Origin: Dryocola boscaweniae
Lineage (GTDB): Bacteria; Pseudomonadota; Gammaproteobacteria; Enterobacterales; Enterobacteriaceae
Length of the DNA stretch: 64,000 nucleotides
NCBI RefSeq assembly: GCF_025215095.1
Contig: NZ_JALHAP010000081.1
Location: 1-64,000, forward strand
Direction of reading: 5' to 3'
The notes beneath the pieces are model-generated. The model saw only the letters and a list, made by a program, of their open reading frames with translations. It searched no databases and was not told where the DNA came from. A program made the position numbers and the translations under genes. This document shows, piece by piece, positions 17,701-25,618 of this stretch (position 1 is the stretch's first letter; every line of letters begins with the position of its first letter).

Positions 17701-17758
17701 TGGTGCCTGCCATACCGCCAGCACAGATCTTAAAGAACTGTCTTCTGCTGACCTGCAT
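14708..17758 (-). CDS. fdoG: Formate dehydrogenase-O alpha subunit, selenoprotein
   Basis: A 1016-residue molybdenum-bisMGD selenoprotein that oxidises formate to CO2 on the periplasmic side. The reading frame crosses a TGA at 17171-17173 decoded as Sec196 (ARV-U-HGPTVASLAP); uncorrected gene calling splits it in two. The twin-arginine signal SRRQFF lies at 4-9, and the [4Fe-4S] cysteines at C50, C53, C57 and C92. I start at ATG 17758 (MQVSRRQFF), giving exactly the E. coli length; an upstream ATG at 17779 is possible. First gene of fdoGHI-fdhE; fdhD is divergent. A SECIS hairpin follows the UGA, and selC is in the same window. Confidence 0.96.
17131..17173 (-). other. SECIS hairpin for Sec196 of fdoG
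   Basis: Directly 3' of the UGA on the coding (minus) strand, GGACCAA and TTTGGTC arms (17161-17167 and 17130-17136 region) enclose an inner AGCAA / TTGCT stem with a 3-base GTC loop. This has the bacterial SECIS layout: short stem-loop beginning within 10 bases of the UGA and a G-U in the apical loop to bind SelB. Confidence 0.8.
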
Positions 17759-17930
17759 GGTTTGCTCCTGTTTCGACATTTTTCACATGACTTATAGGTT
17801 TATTTTTGCGGTGTTTGCCGCAAAGGTTCACAATCGAACCCTGAACGGATTATCACCCTCCTTCCTGGAGGGATAGTGCTTCAAGAATACCACATTGGTA
17901 TTAAGGCTGTTCTTATCTGGTTAATGCAAA

Positions 17931-18755
17931 GTGAATAAAACCGACCGAAATCACGAAAAAATTGTGACTAACATCACAGGCTTGCGTTCTGTCGAATTAT
18001 GGCAGCGCGGGTCTGTGGAAATCGCACAAACGGACTGGATTGCCGAAGAAGTGCCGGTTGCGCTGGTTTATAACGGCATTTCTCACGTCGTGATGATGGC
18101 TTCGCCTAAAGATCTGGAACTGTTTGCCATCGGTTTTTCATTATCCGAAGGGATTATTGAAACCCCGGCGGACATTTTCGGTATAGATGTGGCGCCCGTT
18201 TGTAACGGCATGGAAGTGCAGATTGAGCTGTCCAGCCGTCGCTTTATGGGGCTGAAAGAGCGCCGTCGCTCGCTTGCCGGGCGCACCGGCTGTGGCATTT
18301 GCGGCGTTGAGCAACTCAACGACGTGGGCCGCCCGATTCCACCTTTGCCGTTTACCCAGACCTTTGACCTGAATTTCCTTGATGCCGCGCTGGGCCAGAT
18401 GCGCCAGTATCAGCCCGTTGGCGAATTATCCGGCTGCACGCACGTTGCGCTCTGGCTGAACGAACAGGGCGAGATTATGGCCGGCAAAGAAGACATCGGC
18501 CGCCATGTGGCGCTCGACAAAATGCTGGGCGCCCGCGCGCGGCAAAACTGGCACCGCGGCGCGGCGCTGGTTTCCAGCCGCGCCAGCTATGAAATGGTGC
18601 AAAAATCCGCCCAGTGCGGCGTTGAAATTTTGTTTGCTGTTTCTGCGGCAACCACGCTTGCGGTAGAAGTCGCCCGGCGCTGCAACTTAACGCTGGTGGG
18701 CTTCAGCCGCCCCGGTCGCGCTACTGTTTATACGCATCCGGGACGGCTGGTATAG
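17931..18755 (+). CDS. fdhD: Formate dehydrogenase sulfurtransferase FdhD
   Basis: A 274-residue cytoplasmic sulfurtransferase that hands sulfur from IscS to the bis-MGD cofactor of formate dehydrogenases. The catalytic CGIC pair is at C121/C124 in [14 protein letters not shown], and the GRHVALDK and [11 protein letters not shown] cofactor-binding segments are present. The start is a GTG at 17931; the sequence aligns with E. coli FdhD (277 aa) from there. It is transcribed divergently from fdoG, sharing the 170-bp promoter region. Confidence 0.96.
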   Translation: MNKTDRNHEKIVTNITGLRSVELWQRGSVEIAQTDWIAEEVPVALVYNGISHVVMMASPKDLELFAIGFSLSEGIIETPADIFGIDVAPVCNGMEVQIELSSRRFMGLKERRRSLAGRTGCGICGVEQLNDVGRPIPPLPFTQTFDLNFLDAALGQMRQYQPVGELSGCTHVALWLNEQGEIMAGKEDIGRHVALDKMLGARARQNWHRGAALVSSRASYEMVQKSAQCGVEILFAVSAATTLAVEVARRCNLTLVGFSRPGRATVYTHPGRLV

Positions 18756-18813
18756 GCCGCATCATATTAACTCCGCCAGCCACGGCGCTTATGCCAAACC
18801 CATCGCCAGATAA

Positions 18814-18933
18814 GACGATCTTTCCATTATTGCCGTCAGCCGTGTCCTGAACGGCGATGGCGATGGGGCGCCGGAAACCACGGCCATCAATGACCGCGTT
18901 GCGGCTATTGCCTTCCTGTACCTGCGCCTTTAA
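18814..18933 (+). pseudogene. Possible remnant of a LacI-type DNA-binding domain
   Basis: A 39-codon frame bounded by stops with no start codon. It contains AVSRVLNGDGDGAPETTAI followed by NDRVAAIAFLYLRL, which matches the second half of a LacI-family headpiece (pattern VSRVLN...ETR.RV..A...L.Y.P). The first half and everything after the headpiece are missing. It sits upstream of a sugar operon that lacks a regulator, so it could be the relic of its repressor. A minus-strand frame over the same bases also reads openly, so this is tentative. The remaining intergenic sequence (18756-19261) holds only the sites listed next. Confidence 0.35.
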
Positions 18934-19109
18934 TTAACGACTTTTCTTTGTGCCCGCAAAAAATGCGCGAATAGTCACATTTTTGAAAGCCTGATTTTTC
19001 TCATTAAAGCCCAAAGTACGGTGGCAGATTTTATTTTTTAACCATTCAGATTAATTCCTTGAAATATAGACCAATTTTTTGTCTTTCCATCAGGCTTCAG
19101 GGAAAAGTT

Positions 19110-19191
19110 ATTCGTGAGTTAAATCACAAATTTCATCACTGAAATACCCCTGTCAATAACACCGCCCACCAAATGAATCACATTTTTGTGA
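19110..19191. promoter_or_regulatory. CRP-like site and inverted repeat upstream of the PTS operon
   Basis: TTCGTGAGTTAAATCACAAA at about 19111-19130 fits the CRP pattern (TGA-N6-TCA within an A/T-rich frame). A separate perfect inverted repeat TCACA-TTTT-TGTGA at 19178-19191 lies about 70 bp before the first gene and could be an operator. Both suggest catabolite control; neither is proven. Confidence 0.5.
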
Positions 19192-19261
19192 CATCGCTTG
19201 CAAATTTAAGGCTTGTTTAAAGTGAAAAATGTCTGCAAGAAAAATAAACGAGGCAAGGGTC

Positions 19262-20242
19262 ATGAGAATCGGCATGGTAATTAGCGGCGGCGATGTCACA
19301 GGAATAAATAACTTTGTTTTTCAGGTTTCCAGACTGGCTCAGGCGGAAATTGTCTTGTTTAACGGCGGTATTCCAGGATTATTGCAGAATAAACACCAGC
19401 CTATTTCCCTGCGCGATTTAGTGGATTTTTCCGTCGCCGCTATTCCCATTATGTCTTCGGGCCGCACCAACCGTAAATTAACGGGAGGGGAATATGAAAC
19501 AATCGCGAAGCAGTTAAAAGCCCTGCATATTGATGTGCTTATTATGGCGGGCGGCGACGGCTCGTTACAGTTTCTGAATAACCTTAGCGAATATGGCGTG
19601 AACTGCTTCGGCGTCGGTATGACTATCGACAACGACGTATATGGCAGCGATTACACCATTGGCTTTTCCACCGCCTGCGAACAGGTTATTAAAGAAGTCG
19701 CCAAGCTGCGCAATACGGGGCGCGCACTGCCGGGGCGCGTATTTATGGTGGAATTACTGGGCGGGTACTGCGGTGAATTAACCCTGCAATCCGCCATTAA
19801 AAGTAATGCTGACTTTGCGCTTCTCCCCGAATGTCAGCAAGGAATAAACGAGCTTGCCGGGAAAATAAGCACCCGGCTTGAAACGCAAAACAGCGTGGTG
19901 ATCCTGTGTTCCGAAGGCTACACCAAAGAGTATTCCCCTGGTTTCCAGGGGGCGATAGATACCATGATTAAACAGCTCGAACCGAAAATCGGCGTACGTA
20001 TTCGTAAGTCGATTATTGGTTACAGCCTGCGTAATGGCGACCCAACCTGCGAGGAAATCTATCAGGGCACTATTATGGCAGGTGAAGTGGTGCGTTGTAT
20101 CCAGTCAGGCATGAGAAATAAAGCAATTATTATTAATTCGAGTAACAAACCGATCCCTATAGATTTAATCAGTATGCAAAAACGCCTCGTCGACACCGAA
20201 GGGCATCATTATAAATTAGCGAAGCAGCTCAATATTATTTGA
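19262..20242 (+). CDS. 6-phosphofructokinase-family sugar-phosphate kinase
   Basis: A 326-residue PfkA-family protein. GMVISGGDVTGINNFV is the N-terminal phosphate-binding loop; GGDGSLQFLNNL has Gly (not Asp) after GGD, favouring ATP over pyrophosphate. TIDNDVYGSDYTIGFSTA is the catalytic segment with its Asp base, followed by VELLGGYCGELTLQ. Identity to housekeeping PfkA is limited, so it probably phosphorylates the PTS product of this operon to a bisphosphate. I start at ATG 19262 (MRIGMV, preceded by GAGGCAAGG); an ATG 33 bases upstream is possible. First gene of the operon; IIB follows after 11 bases. Confidence 0.85.
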   Translation: MRIGMVISGGDVTGINNFVFQVSRLAQAEIVLFNGGIPGLLQNKHQPISLRDLVDFSVAAIPIMSSGRTNRKLTGGEYETIAKQLKALHIDVLIMAGGDGSLQFLNNLSEYGVNCFGVGMTIDNDVYGSDYTIGFSTACEQVIKEVAKLRNTGRALPGRVFMVELLGGYCGELTLQSAIKSNADFALLPECQQGINELAGKISTRLETQNSVVILCSEGYTKEYSPGFQGAIDTMIKQLEPKIGVRIRKSIIGYSLRNGDPTCEEIYQGTIMAGEVVRCIQSGMRNKAIIINSSNKPIPIDLISMQKRLVDTEGHHYKLAKQLNII

Positions 20243-20253
20243 GGAGATTTTCA

Positions 20254-20568
20254 ATGCTTAAAATTCTTTGTGTATGTGGCTGCGGTTTAGGTTCCAGTTT
20301 CGCCATCGAAATGACGGCAAAAGCGGTACTTAAAAAATTAGAGATCCCGGCAGAAATAGATCACACCACGGTCTCCGAAGCGGGCGCCTTTAAATCGGAC
20401 ATTATATTAACCCAAAAAACCTTCGCCGATATTTTAACGGCCGACGCCAGCGAAGAGGAAATTAAACGGGTCATCGTGCTGCATAAGCTCACCGATAAAG
20501 ACGAAATCGAACAAAAGATTGTCGCCTTTTTAAAAGCCCGCAATGTGAAGGTATTCGACCATGAATAG
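20254..20568 (+). CDS. PTS IIB component, ascorbate/SgaB type
   Basis: A 104-residue cytoplasmic IIB domain. The phosphorylated Cys is within the N-terminal P-loop-like LCVCGCGLGSSF (most likely Cys8), the Cx3-5GxxS pattern of the lactose/ascorbate class. It relays phosphate from IIA to the incoming sugar at IIC. ATG 20254 follows GAGGAG; the earlier in-frame codon has no ribosome site. It overlaps the IIC gene by 8 bases. Confidence 0.88.
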   Translation: MLKILCVCGCGLGSSFAIEMTAKAVLKKLEIPAEIDHTTVSEAGAFKSDIILTQKTFADILTADASEEEIKRVIVLHKLTDKDEIEQKIVAFLKARNVKVFDHE

Positions 20569-21928
20569 CATCATTAACTTTATTGTTAAAGACCTGCTAG
20601 GACAGGCATCAATACTGATTGCCTTTATCGCCATGCTCGGTCTTTTATTGCAAAAAAAATCGAAGGGCAAAGTAGCTGAGGGGACGTTTAAAACGCTGCT
20701 GGGCTTTTTAATCATGATGGCGGGCATCAACATTATTGTTGATACGCTCACTTTCCTGAACGACATCTTCACCCACGGCTTCGGCATGAAGGGCTACATC
20801 ACCGACGTAGCGGCAATTGCGGGACTGGCAAACCGCGAGCTGGGTTCAGAAGTGGCGCTCACGCTAATGGTGATATTTATCGTCAACATCATCATTGCCC
20901 GCATCACGCCGTTTAAATACATCTTCCTTACCGGACAGGCCCTGCTGTGGATGGCGACCATCGGGGCGGTTATCGGCTATAAAGCCGGGCTTACCGGGTT
21001 ACCGTTGATTCTGACCGGCGGCATTTTCGGCGGGATCATGGCGGTGCTGATGCCTGCTCTCGCTCAGCCTGTGGTGCGCCGTATTACCGGCTCCGATGAC
21101 GTTGCGCTGGGCCATTTCTGTACCATCGGCTATCTGGTGCAGGCGGCGGTGGCGAAGGTAGTGGGCAAAGGCTCGAAGTCCACCGAAGACCTGGTCTTAC
21201 CGGATAACTTTAAGTTCCTGCAGGACACCTACCTTTCCATGGCCGTGGTGATGATCCCGATGTACCTCATCCCCGCGCTGGCGGCAGGCCCGGAATATAT
21301 AGGTCAATACTCCAACGGCGTGAACTACCTGATGTTTGCCTTTATGCAGGCCATTCAGTTCGTTGCCGGGGTGTTCGTGCTCTACAGCGGCGTACGTCTG
21401 CTGCTTAACGAACTGGTGCCCGCGTTCCGTGGCATTGCGATGCGCATCGTGCCTGACGCCAAACCAGCCCTGGACTGCCCGGTGCTCTTCCCGTACGCCC
21501 CGAATGCGGTGATTGTCGGCTTCCTCGCCACGACCGCAGGCTCCATCATCGGCATGATTGTCTTCCCGATGTTTGGCCTGGCGATGATCCTGCCCGGCCT
21601 GTTAACCAACTTCTTTGCCGGCGGCACCGCAGGGATTTTTGGTAACGCAATGGGCGGCAGACGCGGCGCAATTATCGGCGGCGTGGTACACGGCCTGTTT
21701 ATCACCTTCCTGCCCGCCATCCTCGTCCCAATGCTGGAAAGCTATGGATTTACCGGCGTGACCTTCAGCGATTCCGATGTGATCAGCAGCGGCCTGATTC
21801 TGGGAAATGTCTTCCAGAATAACTGGACGTTTGTCGGCGTATTCATCCTGTTCGTGGCGCTTATCGCCTGGTTCGTGAATGGCAAATCAACCAAACCTCA
21901 AGAGGAAAAAGCACATGAGTCTGTATAA
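20561..21928 (+). CDS. PTS IIC permease, SgaT/UlaA type
   Basis: A 455-residue inner-membrane permease with about ten or eleven hydrophobic helices, of the ascorbate (SgaT/UlaA) family. Family features include LLLQKKSKGKVAEGTFKTLLGFLIM near the N-terminus, the GHFCTIGYLVQAAVAKVVG segment, and the Gly-rich LLTNFFAGGTAGIFGNAMGGRRGAIIGG hairpin. UlaA moves L-ascorbate; the companion kinase and aldolase here do not fit the ulaDEF ascorbate route, so another substrate is likely. It overlaps IIB at its start and the aldolase at its end. Confidence 0.88.
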   Translation: MNSIINFIVKDLLGQASILIAFIAMLGLLLQKKSKGKVAEGTFKTLLGFLIMMAGINIIVDTLTFLNDIFTHGFGMKGYITDVAAIAGLANRELGSEVALTLMVIFIVNIIIARITPFKYIFLTGQALLWMATIGAVIGYKAGLTGLPLILTGGIFGGIMAVLMPALAQPVVRRITGSDDVALGHFCTIGYLVQAAVAKVVGKGSKSTEDLVLPDNFKFLQDTYLSMAVVMIPMYLIPALAAGPEYIGQYSNGVNYLMFAFMQAIQFVAGVFVLYSGVRLLLNELVPAFRGIAMRIVPDAKPALDCPVLFPYAPNAVIVGFLATTAGSIIGMIVFPMFGLAMILPGLLTNFFAGGTAGIFGNAMGGRRGAIIGGVVHGLFITFLPAILVPMLESYGFTGVTFSDSDVISSGLILGNVFQNNWTFVGVFILFVALIAWFVNGKSTKPQEEKAHESV

Positions 21929-22757
21929 CTTCCCGGCGTTATTGCAGGTGGCAAAAGAACGCAATTTTAAAGCGGTGGGCTCGTTTAATTTACATTGCCT
22001 GGAGATGCTGCCCGCTTATTTTAAAGCAGCGAAAGCCACTAACAGCCCGTTAATGATTCAGATTTCAACCGGGACGGCGGAATATTTAGGTTACCGCTTG
22101 CTGGTGGATTCCATTCGTTCCTTATCTGAAAGCCAGCAGATACCGACCTGCTTGCATCTGGACCACTGCTCGGACATTGAATCAATTAAAACGGCAATCG
22201 ATGCCGGGTTCAGCTCGGTGATGTATGACGGCTCGCACCTGGACATGGCCGAAAATATCGCTAATACCCGTAAGGTCATCGATATCGCCCGTCCGCGAAA
22301 TGTATCCGTAGAAGCAGAGTTGGGCGCGATTGGCGGCTCGGAAGACGGCAAAGCGGTGGCGGTGGAAGACATCTGCTTTACGACAACGGAAGATGCCAAA
22401 CGCTTTGTGGATGAAACCGGCGTGGACATGCTGGCGGTGTCCGTCGGCACCGTGCACGGCCTGTATACCGGTAAAGCGCAAATCCAGCATCAGCGCCTGG
22501 CGGATATCAGCGAAGTCACCCGAACCCCGCTGGTGCTGCATGGCGGCACGGGCGTCAGCGATGAAGACATGCGGCGCGCCGTCGCGGGCGGCATCGATAA
22601 AGTGAACGTCGGCACTGAAATGAACGTACAGTGGGTCGGGCAATGCAAAGAAACCTTCGGGAAAGGCAAAGTGAACGACAGCGTACGCAAGTTTTTAATT
22701 CCGGCAAATGATGCGGTAGCTGCCGTATTAATCGAAAAGATCGCATTATTTAAATAA
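21915..22757 (+). CDS. Class II sugar-bisphosphate aldolase (GatY/KbaY/FbaA family)
   Basis: A 280-residue zinc aldolase of the fructose/tagatose-bisphosphate group. HLDHCSD (about residues 79-85) carries the zinc and base residues, followed by VEAELGAIGGSEDG, SVGTVHGLY with the second zinc His, LHGGTGVSDE with the third, and KVNVGTEMN for phosphate binding. It would split a ketose bisphosphate into dihydroxyacetone phosphate and an aldehyde. ATG 21915 overlaps the IIC gene by 14 bases and has AGAGGAAAA before it. Follows logically after the PFK-like kinase. Confidence 0.88.
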   Translation: MSLYNFPALLQVAKERNFKAVGSFNLHCLEMLPAYFKAAKATNSPLMIQISTGTAEYLGYRLLVDSIRSLSESQQIPTCLHLDHCSDIESIKTAIDAGFSSVMYDGSHLDMAENIANTRKVIDIARPRNVSVEAELGAIGGSEDGKAVAVEDICFTTTEDAKRFVDETGVDMLAVSVGTVHGLYTGKAQIQHQRLADISEVTRTPLVLHGGTGVSDEDMRRAVAGGIDKVNVGTEMNVQWVGQCKETFGKGKVNDSVRKFLIPANDAVAAVLIEKIALFK

Positions 22758-22826
22758 TCACAGCGTTATCCTTTACTCTTTAATGTAACCCTGGTTGCGC
22801 GGCAATCGTCGGGGCGGGAGATAGCT

Positions 22827-23096
22827 ATGTTTGGATCTTTAAAAAAACTTTTCCATCAAGATAATTCAGATACGGCGCAATATGATATTCAGGCCGAACA
22901 ACTTGATGCTGAATTAACGGCGCTGGAGAAGACGCTGACGGAAAACCCCAATAATGGCGAAACGCAGAAAGCTTTAATGCTGCGCTATAACCAGGCGTTA
23001 CAAGTTTATGCGAAGAGTAAAACGCATCGTCAGCATATCGATGCTTTATTTGTCAAAATTGATGAATTGCGAAATACCATTCGCAGGACTATTTAA
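22827..23096 (+). CDS. Small unknown helical protein in the PTS operon
   Basis: An 89-residue, mostly alpha-helical soluble protein (MFGSLKKLFHQ..., then AEQLDAELTALEKTLTENP and a Lys/Arg-rich second helix). No recognised domain. It lies between aldolase and IIA with a good ribosome site (GGGAG before ATG 22827), and IIA follows after 9 bases, so it is part of the operon. Function unknown. Confidence 0.65.
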   Translation: MFGSLKKLFHQDNSDTAQYDIQAEQLDAELTALEKTLTENPNNGETQKALMLRYNQALQVYAKSKTHRQHIDALFVKIDELRNTIRRTI

Positions 23097-23105
23097 GGAG
23101 CCATT

Positions 23106-23543
23106 ATGGCTATTAAAGAGTTATTAATTGAAGCACAGGCGATTCAGGTCGGGGTGCGCGAAACGGACTGGCAAAAGGTGATTCAACTGGCGGCGCAGCC
23201 GCTGGTTGATAACGGCTATATCCTGCCCTCCTATTATCAGGCGGTAATTAATAACACTCTGGAGCATGGCGCGTATTATGTTTTTGAAGAGGGCATCGCT
23301 ATGCCCCATGCCCGCCCGGAATGCGGCGTCATTAAAAATTGCTTTAGCCTGGTTTTGCTTGATAAGCCGATTGCGTTTGCCGATAGCGACAAGGCCGATA
23401 TCGTTATTATGTTTGCGGCCCGCGACAGCAATGGCCACATTGAAGAAGGCATTCGCGCCATTGTGAATTTGTTAGGCGATGACGACGTGATGGCGAAGCT
23501 GCGCCTGGCAAAAGCTAAGGAAGAGGTGATCGCAATATTATGA
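23106..23543 (+). CDS. PTS IIA component, mannitol/fructose-ascorbate type
   Basis: A 145-residue IIA domain with the phosphorylated His68 in EEGIAMPHARPECG, and the second conserved region VIMFAARDSNGHIE. It accepts phosphate from HPr and passes it to the IIB of this operon. Closest class is UlaC/SgaA. It overlaps the next gene by 4 bases (ATGA). Confidence 0.88.
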   Translation: MAIKELLIEAQAIQVGVRETDWQKVIQLAAQPLVDNGYILPSYYQAVINNTLEHGAYYVFEEGIAMPHARPECGVIKNCFSLVLLDKPIAFADSDKADIVIMFAARDSNGHIEEGIRAIVNLLGDDDVMAKLRLAKAKEEVIAIL

Positions 23544-24121
23544 GCAAATCTTCGCGGACACAGGGCAAAACGGTGGTACTTGTGAACGGCGTTCCGGCCT
23601 CGGGTAAAAGTACCGTCGCCCGTCTTTTATCCGAACATTTTGCGCTACCGGTGCTGACAATCGATGGCATCAAAGAACCGTTTATGGCGCAGTTTGATGA
23701 AATAGACAGGCCGTTTAACCGCCGTCTGGGCTGCGCGGCCTACGACGTTATCTGGTCGATAGTGGCAGACAGCCCGACGCAGTGCGTATTTATTATCGAT
23801 GCCTGGTTTGGTTTCCAGCCCAAAGAAGCGCTGGAGCGTTATCTCGACCAGGCGGGCATCGCGACGGTGCTGGAAGTGTGGAATCAGATCCCCGGCAGCC
23901 TTGCTACGGCACGCTATGCGCAGAGGCTGGATGTGAGACGGCCCGGCCATCCCGGCGAAGAGTATCTGCCTGAACTGCTGAGACTTGCAGACAGCGCGCA
24001 GCCTATGGCGCTGGGGCCGGTTTATACCGTAGATCAAAGCCACCCGCTCGATACGCAAACGCTGCTGGAATGGTTAGGCAACAAGCTGGACATCCCCCAA
24101 CACGCGCTAAGAATTGCCTGA
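23540..24121 (+). CDS. P-loop kinase of unknown substrate (AAA/zeta/CPT-like)
   Basis: A 193-residue P-loop kinase. Walker A VNGVPASGKST is at about 15-25, a DGIKEPF segment typical of small-molecule kinases follows, then a VFIIDAWFGF Walker B-like strand, and an Arg-rich lid (TARYAQRLDVRRPGHPG). The general shape resembles chloramphenicol phosphotransferase, zeta toxins and gluconate kinases. As the last gene of the PTS operon, coupled to IIA, it may phosphorylate a pathway intermediate. A GC-rich hairpin (24131-24148) after the stop may end the transcript. Confidence 0.7.
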   Translation: MSKSSRTQGKTVVLVNGVPASGKSTVARLLSEHFALPVLTIDGIKEPFMAQFDEIDRPFNRRLGCAAYDVIWSIVADSPTQCVFIIDAWFGFQPKEALERYLDQAGIATVLEVWNQIPGSLATARYAQRLDVRRPGHPGEEYLPELLRLADSAQPMALGPVYTVDQSHPLDTQTLLEWLGNKLDIPQHALRIA

Positions 24122-24265
24122 ACGACTAATCGGGGGGGGATTCCCCCTCATCCCCATCATTATTTAGCCAACAGACTCCATTTTTTGCTCGTTCTGCCGA
24201 TAACTTATACAGGGCACCTGTAAAACAGGGCGACACGACCCGCCGGGTTATCATTCGAGGTTAAA

Positions 24266-25231
24266 ATGGATAGTTTTCAGAAAGATATCGATGAGAGGGC
24301 TAACCTCGCGTTATCCAATAAATTTGAGCTGTTATTGTTCCGGTTAGGGAAAGGTCAGCACGCCGATAAATCAGAGCTGTATGGCATTAACGTTTTTAAA
24401 CTGCGCGAAATCGTGCCGATGCCGAAAATCAATCGCGCGGCGGGGATGGAGTCGCCGTTGCTGGGCATGGCGAATATCCGCGACCAGATTATCCCGGTCA
24501 TTGACCTGCCGGCCGTTACCGGTTGTACGCCGCAAACCGGGCTGAATCTTTTATTGATAACGGAATACGCCCGCAGCACGCAGGCTTTTGCGGTGGAATC
24601 CGTAGAAAATATCATTCGTCTGGACTGGAGCCAGGTTCATGCCGCCGAATCGGGGGTCAGCAGCCGTAACATCACCAGTATTGCCTCGCTGGACAGCGAC
24701 GAGTACAAAGGCGAGCTGGCGCTGGTGCTCGACGTTGAACAAATTCTCTATGACATTATTCCCGCCGGACGCGATGTGGATGTCACAGCCATCGAAGAGA
24801 AAACCTACACCCTGAAACCGGGCGCGGTGGCGATTGTGGCAGAAGACTCAAAGGTCGCCCGTTCGATGCTGGAGCAAGGCCTGAAGGGCATGGGCATCCC
24901 GGCGATTATGCATTCAACCGGCCTGGAAGCCTGGGAAAAAATCAAAGTTATCGCGGCGGAAGCCAAAGCCGCAGGCCAGCCAATCACCGATCGTATTGGC
25001 ATGGTGTTAACCGATATTGAAATGCCGGAAATGGATGGTTTTACCCTGACGCGCAATATTAAAACCGACGCGGCGTTAAAACAGATCCCGGTGGTGATTC
25101 ACTCATCTTTGTCGGGCAGCGCTAACGAAGATCACGTGCGCAAAGTAGGGGCGAACGGCTACGTAGCGAAGTTCGATGTAAAAGAACTTTCAACGGTGAT
25201 TCACAAGGCGCTGGAGGATGCCGCGCTTTAG
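24266..25231 (+). CDS. cheV: Chemotaxis coupling protein CheV
   Basis: A 321-residue hybrid. The N-terminal CheW-like domain (about 15-165; LFRLGKGQHADKSELYGINVFKLREIV and ANIRDQIIPVIDL) is joined to a C-terminal response-regulator domain (about 188-315) with acidic EDSK, the phospho-acceptor Asp in VLTDIEMPEMDG, HSS and the Lys of YVAKFD. CheV couples receptors to CheA and is tuned by phosphorylation. ATG 24266 follows TTCGAGG. It stands alone, with no other chemotaxis gene nearby. Confidence 0.93.
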   Translation: MDSFQKDIDERANLALSNKFELLLFRLGKGQHADKSELYGINVFKLREIVPMPKINRAAGMESPLLGMANIRDQIIPVIDLPAVTGCTPQTGLNLLLITEYARSTQAFAVESVENIIRLDWSQVHAAESGVSSRNITSIASLDSDEYKGELALVLDVEQILYDIIPAGRDVDVTAIEEKTYTLKPGAVAIVAEDSKVARSMLEQGLKGMGIPAIMHSTGLEAWEKIKVIAAEAKAAGQPITDRIGMVLTDIEMPEMDGFTLTRNIKTDAALKQIPVVIHSSLSGSANEDHVRKVGANGYVAKFDVKELSTVIHKALEDAAL

Positions 25232-25246
25232 TTTGTCTGCCCGTCA

Positions 25247-25278
25247 CAGGGTGGGAGACGCTACGCTTTCCCACCCTG
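25247..25278. terminator. Hairpin between convergent cheV and rhaM
   Basis: Perfect 10-bp arms CAGGGTGGGA / TCCCACCCTG with a 12-base loop. The loop (GACGCTACGCTT) resembles the core of the REP-like repeats. No long T run, so it may be a repeat acting as terminator. Confidence 0.6.
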
Positions 25279-25303
25279 AAAGCCTGCGTAGCGTCTGCTG
25301 GCA

Positions 25304-25618
25304 TTACGCTAAATAAAACACCTCTTTAAGCTCCGCACTCACCGGGCTGTTATCCGGATTGCTCGGCATAATCTCACGCATATGTTCCCACCAGCGCTGG
25401 CAGACTTCCGTTTGCGCAACCGCATTCCAGCGCTCCACGGATTCGATCTCTACCGTGGCGAAAAGCAGATGGCGTTTAGCGTCCAGATAAATAGCGTAAT
25501 GATGTGCGCCGTGCTGTTTAAGCACTTCCTCAAGCTCCGGCCAAATCGGCGTATGGCGGCGCTGATATTCTTCATGGGCATCGGGGTTTACCTGCATCAC
25601 AAACGCTTTGCGGATCAT
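25304..25618 (-). CDS. rhaM: L-rhamnose mutarotase
   Basis: A 104-residue enzyme that interconverts alpha- and beta-L-rhamnose, speeding supply to Rha[23 protein letters not shown], the catalytic His within [10 protein letters not shown] and the CQRWWEHM / [17 protein letters not shown] end match E. coli RhaM nearly residue for residue. Unlike E. coli, where it follows rhaD, here it is the last gene of the ABC transporter operon and overlaps the dehydrogenase gene by 4 bases. Confidence 0.96.
   Translation of the reverse strand: MIRKAFVMQVNPDAHEEYQRRHTPIWPELEEVLKQHGAHHYAIYLDAKRHLLFATVEIESVERWNAVAQTEVCQRWWEHMREIMPSNPDNSPVSAELKEVFYLA

Noticed and set aside
17171..17779. fdoG read as two genes or a nonsense pseudogene
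   Set aside because: The in-frame TGA lies exactly at Sec196, is followed by a SECIS hairpin, and selC is present, so the gene is intact.
18756..18933. Minus-strand frame reading VQDTADGNNGKIVLSGDG as a real gene
   Set aside because: It has no start codon or ribosome site and continues into the antisense of the fdhD 3' end, so it is not supported as a gene.
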